8,641 nucleotides of DNA from Acidobacteriota bacterium (GTDB taxonomy: Bacteria > Acidobacteriota > Terriglobia > Acidiferrales > UBA7541), in NCBI GenBank assembly GCA_003224195.1, contig QHYP01000069.1, forward strand, positions 17,681 through 26,321. Reading direction: 5' to 3'. The notes under the pieces were generated by a model, which saw nothing but the letters and a program-made list of their open reading frames with translations, was not told where the DNA came from and did no database searches. Position 1 is the stretch's first letter, and every line of letters begins with the position of its first letter. This document shows, one piece after another, positions 5,654-8,641 of this stretch. Position numbers and translations under genes: made by a program.

Positions 5654-7657
5654 CTACTTCAGCCGCGCGCCGACCTCCACTTCCTCGTGAAAACCAGCGA
5701 GAACGGGACGTCCCTCAGGACCCATGGCGGCGGCAACGATCATGCCGTTTGATTCCACGCCCCGCAGTTTTCGGGGCTGCAGATTGACCACAACGATTAC
5801 TTTGCGCCCAAGGAGTTTTTCCGGTTCGTAATGCTGGGCAATGCCGGCGACGATCTGCCTCACTTCCGTGCCGATATCCACCGTCAGCTTGAGCAGCTTA
5901 TCCGCTCCCTGGACGCGTTCGGCGGTCTTCACCTGGCCGACGCGCATCTCGACCTTCGCGAAGTCCTCGATGGAGATCTTGTGATTTGTAGCCTGCACGG
6001 CCGCCGCGCCTGACGAAGCGCTTGTGGCTGGTGCCATCGCCGGCTTTTGCGGTTCGTTTTCCATCGCTTCCATCCTCTCTATAGCTTCTGCCTTTTCCAC
6101 GCGCGGAAAGAGCGCTTCGGCTTTGGCAATTTTGGTGCCCGGCTTGAGCTGTCCCCATCGCAATGCGTCAATACTTTGTCCGCCGAGCGGACCAGTCTGT
6201 CCCAGTTGCCTCCAAAGCTTGCTGGTCGAATCCGGAAGCACCGGATGAGCCAAGACTGCAACGAACCGTAAGGCTTCCGCCGAAATGTAAAGAACTGTAG
6301 CCAGACGCTCGCGCTTGCTTTCGTCTTCGGCCAGCACCCATGGCTGCATCGTCGTCAGATATGCGTCAACCGCAGAAATAAGGGTCCAAATCGCCTCGAG
6401 GGCTCGCGAAAAATCGAATTTGACAAGGTACCCTCGAGCGCCGGCTAGACGGACGTCCTCGCTGGCCACAAACTGCGCCGTCTCCTTGATGCCGCGATCG
6501 GGGTTGCCCTCGCCTTCCAGCAGCCTCGCCCCACTTAAAGAATTGGGGATTTTGCCGTCAAAATACTTCTCGATCATCGTCAGCACGCGGCTCGCAAGAT
6601 TGCCCAGCCCGTTCGCCAAATCCGCGTTGTAGCGCTGAATCAGCGCGTCGTAGCTGAAGTTGCCATCCTGGCCGAAGACGACTTCGCGCAACAGAAAATA
6701 GCGCAGAGCGTCCATGCCCAGAACATCTACGATGGGTTTTGGCCGCACGACGTTCCCGAGCGATTTGCTCATCTTCGTGCTGTCCATCAGCAGCCAGCCG
6801 TGCGCCCAAATTTGCTTCGGCAGCGGCAGCATCGCCGCCATCAAGAATGCGGGCCAGTACACCGCATGGAAGCGGATGATCTCCTTCCCGACGAGATGTA
6901 CATCCGCGGGCCAGAAGCCGTGGGGCTCGTAATCCGGACCTCCGACCGCGCTCAGATAGGCGGTCAGCGCGTCAAACCACACGTAGAAGACGTGCGGCTC
7001 CTCGCCGGGCACGGGAATTCCCCAGCGGATGGTGGTGCGCGTGATGCTGAGATCCTTCAGGCCACCTTCCACAAAGCTCAACACTTCGTTCCGGCGCGTC
7101 TCGGGCTGAATGAAATTCGGATTCTTTGCGTAGAAATCGAGCAGCGGCTTTTGAAACGCGGAAAGCTTGAAGAAATAGTTTTCCTCGGTAACCGTTTCGG
7201 TGGGGCGGCCGCAATCGGGACACGGATCACCCGGCTTCGCGTCGCTCACGAAGGCATTGTCGTGGATGCAGTATTGCCCGGTGTAATGGCCTTTGTACAC
7301 GTAACCGTTGTCGCGGCAGAGTTTGAAGAGCCATTGAACGGTCCGCGCGTGGTTGACGTCGGTGGTGCGGACAAACTCGTCGCCCTGGATCCCCAATTCA
7401 TCCCAAGTGGCACGCCACACCGCCGCCATCTTTGAAACGAATTCCGTTTCCGTGACGCCGGCCTTGCGAGCAGCCCGCTCGACATTGACGCCGTGTTCGT
7501 CCGTGCCCGTGGTCATCACCACGTCGTACCCGCACATGCGTTTGTAACGCCGGAGCGTGTCGCACACGATGGTTGAGTACGTGTGGCCAATGTGCGGCAG
7601 GCCGTTCGTGTAATAGATCGGCGTGGTCAAATAATATTTGGGCTTGGTCGCTGCCAT
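5654..7657 (-). CDS. metG: Methionyl-tRNA synthetase with C-terminal tRNA-binding domain
   Basis: This cytoplasmic class I synthetase (667 residues) charges initiator and elongator tRNA-Met. The catalytic domain has the HIGH motif at 22-25 (PHIGHTYS) and KMSKS at 295-299. The inserted zinc-knuckle region holds C130, C146 and C149, with Asp133 where a CxxC pair would have its second Cys. The helical anticodon-binding domain covers about 335-500. A linker rich in Ala, Pro and Glu (about 520-557) leads to a Trbp111/EMAP-type tRNA-binding domain (about 560-667, including 'KVEMRVGQV' and the 'NLQPRKLRGVESNGM' segment) that also mediates dimerisation. The ATG at 7655-7657 is only 4 bp after the larC stop, with GAGGA directly in front of it, so translation is probably coupled to larC. 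Confidence 0.96.
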   Translation of the reverse strand: MAATKPKYYLTTPIYYTNGLPHIGHTYSTIVCDTLRRYKRMCGYDVVMTTGTDEHGVNVERAARKAGVTETEFVSKMAAVWRATWDELGIQGDEFVRTTDVNHARTVQWLFKLCRDNGYVYKGHYTGQYCIHDNAFVSDAKPGDPCPDCGRPTETVTEENYFFKLSAFQKPLLDFYAKNPNFIQPETRRNEVLSFVEGGLKDLSITRTTIRWGIPVPGEEPHVFYVWFDALTAYLSAVGGPDYEPHGFWPADVHLVGKEIIRFHAVYWPAFLMAAMLPLPKQIWAHGWLLMDSTKMSKSLGNVVRPKPIVDVLGMDALRYFLLREVVFGQDGNFSYDALIQRYNADLANGLGNLASRVLTMIEKYFDGKIPNSLSGARLLEGEGNPDRGIKETAQFVASEDVRLAGARGYLVKFDFSRALEAIWTLISAVDAYLTTMQPWVLAEDESKRERLATVLYISAEALRFVAVLAHPVLPDSTSKLWRQLGQTGPLGGQSIDALRWGQLKPGTKIAKAEALFPRVEKAEAIERMEAMENEPQKPAMAPATSASSGAAAVQATNHKISIEDFAKVEMRVGQVKTAERVQGADKLLKLTVDIGTEVRQIVAGIAQHYEPEKLLGRKVIVVVNLQPRKLRGVESNGMIVAAAMGPEGRPVLAGFHEEVEVGARLK

Positions 7658-7661
7658 TCCT

Positions 7662-8641
7662 CTATCTCGCCTCGAATCTCTGCCTCGCCTCGTCGATCAC
7701 TCGCTGCAAAGGCACATCCCGCTCGGCCGCCAGTTTCCTGCAATCCTCATATTCCGGCGCGACGTGGAGAATTCTTCCATTGACGCGCGACACCTTCACG
7801 CGCACAGGCCCAAATCCCGTCGTCACTTCCACAAATTCCCGCGGCAGCACGCGCCGCTCCGCGCGATACGTCCGCGCGCCAAACGTCGTCGTCTCCGCAA
7901 ATATCAGCTTCATGAGCGCGTCCACGCTCTCCGGCCGGCAAAGAACTGTCAGCAGCGTGCCCGGCCTGTTTTTCTTCATTTGCACCGGCGTCGTGTACAC
8001 ATCCAGAGCGCCCGATGCGAGGGCCTTTTCCAGAAAGTACCCGTAAATCTGCGGGTTCATGTCATCGATATTCGCTTCGATGACGGCCACCTCTTCCGTC
8101 GCCCCGAGCCCCTTCTCCGCCTCTGCCGCCTCGCCAATCAGGATGCGGAGCACATTGGGCTGCCCCGGAAGATCGGCCGTCCCTGCGCCGTACCCGATCG
8201 CGGAAACGCTCATCTTCGGCTGCGGCCCGAATTCGCTGCACACCGTCGCCACAATGGCCGCTCCAGTCGGCGTCACCAACTCGCGCTTCACGCCAGTCGA
8301 ATACGTCGGCTTGCCGCGGAGCAGTTCCGCCGTGGCCGGCGCCGGCACGGGGAGCATTCCGTGTGCCGTCTGGATTGTCCCTCCGCCCACATTGAGCGGC
8401 GAGCAAGCGAACTTCTCGATGCCGAGCGCCTCGAATCCAACGCACGTACCCACAATGTCCACAATCGCATCCACGGCGCCGACCTCGTGAAAACGGATCT
8501 TCTCGAGCGGCACGTCGTGGACCTTTGCTTCCGCTTCGCCCAGCCGGCGAAATATGGCTGCAGCCCGCTCGCGTACACTCGGGGCAAGTTTCGACTGCCC
8601 CAAAATCTCCAGAATTGCCGCCAGAGAGCGGTGTTTCTGCT
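7662..8641 (-). CDS. larC: LarC, nickel insertion enzyme of nickel-pincer cofactor synthesis (N-terminus outside window)
   Basis: The frame is open to the right edge, giving 325 visible residues ending at the TAG at 7662-7664. The TTG at 8601-8603 is internal, because the family sequence 'KHRSLAAILEILGQS' continues upstream of it. LarC is a CTP-dependent cyclometallase that inserts nickel into the dithio-nucleotide made by LarE. Recognisable blocks are 'FHEVGAVDAIVDIVG', 'SPLNVGGGTIQTAHG', 'LVTPTGAAI' and the C-terminal DUF111/LarC2 part with 'IEANIDDMNPQIYGY' and 'TPVQMKKNRPGTLLTVLC'. In L. plantarum the protein is encoded as larC1 and larC2 joined by programmed frameshifting. Here both parts are in one uninterrupted frame. 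Roughly 80-100 N-terminal residues, including the expected FDCFSGISGDM-like start, lie beyond the window. It is the most upstream visible gene of the - strand operon, so the operon promoter is outside the window. Confidence 0.93.
   Translation of the reverse strand, partial: QKHRSLAAILEILGQSKLAPSVRERAAAIFRRLGEAEAKVHDVPLEKIRFHEVGAVDAIVDIVGTCVGFEALGIEKFACSPLNVGGGTIQTAHGMLPVPAPATAELLRGKPTYSTGVKRELVTPTGAAIVATVCSEFGPQPKMSVSAIGYGAGTADLPGQPNVLRILIGEAAEAEKGLGATEEVAVIEANIDDMNPQIYGYFLEKALASGALDVYTTPVQMKKNRPGTLLTVLCRPESVDALMKLIFAETTTFGARTYRAERRVLPREFVEVTTGFGPVRVKVSRVNGRILHVAPEYEDCRKLAAERDVPLQRVIDEARQRFEAR

Noticed and set aside
6800..7435. 211-residue open frame on the + strand opposite metG
   Set aside because: It is antisense to the MetRS catalytic domain, with no recognisable domain or start signal.
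8604..8641. Programmed frameshift in larC as in L. plantarum
   Set aside because: Within the visible part the LarC1-like and LarC2-like segments are in one uninterrupted frame, so no frameshift is needed. The missing N-terminus cannot be judged.

Overview
The window looks like chromosomal DNA of a moderately GC-rich Gram-negative bacterium. It has outer-membrane (POTRA) and lipoprotein genes, long tightly packed operons, and a gene mix (DUF4097 lipoprotein, class IV-like histone-deacetylase-family protein, short AGTGGYC heptamer repeats between genes) that resembles Acidobacteriota. That placement rests on overall resemblance, not on a marker gene. No rRNA, tRNA, CRISPR array, prophage or insertion sequence was seen, and nearly all of the window is coding.

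Left part, + strand. The 3' end of a protein made of POTRA repeats with no visible beta-barrel (1-699) is followed by larE (776-1630), the sulfur-insertion enzyme of nickel-pincer nucleotide (NPN) cofactor synthesis. Next is a lipoprotein of the DUF4097 beta-solenoid type (1748-2743) with a very regular 18-residue repeat. A promoter-like box lies so close to the larE ATG that its mRNA could be leaderless. The lipoprotein has a good Shine-Dalgarno and an ECF-like promoter candidate inside an inverted repeat.

Right part, - strand, read from right to left. Five genes appear to form one operon: larC (partial, beyond 8641 to 7662), metG (7657-5654), a TatD-family nuclease (5570-4740), a long-chain polyprenyl diphosphate synthase (4715-3741) and an HDAC-family deacylase (3718-2762). 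larC and metG are 4 bp apart. The only larger gap in the operon (83 bp, between metG and tatD) holds a hairpin and two tandem heptamers. The operon converges on the lipoprotein gene with an 18-bp gap and no clear terminator.

How they fit together. larE and larC are two of the three NPN cofactor genes (larB, larC, larE), so the organism probably makes this nickel cofactor for a LarA-like racemase or epimerase located elsewhere. By alignment from memory, this LarE lacks the sacrificial cysteine of Lactobacillus plantarum LarE. It carries instead the three-cysteine set (CxxC plus one) associated with [4Fe-4S]-dependent LarE, which is the most interesting biochemical point in the window. The other operon genes are housekeeping (translation, DNA or RNA turnover, quinone or lipid-carrier side chain) plus a deacylase of unknown substrate.
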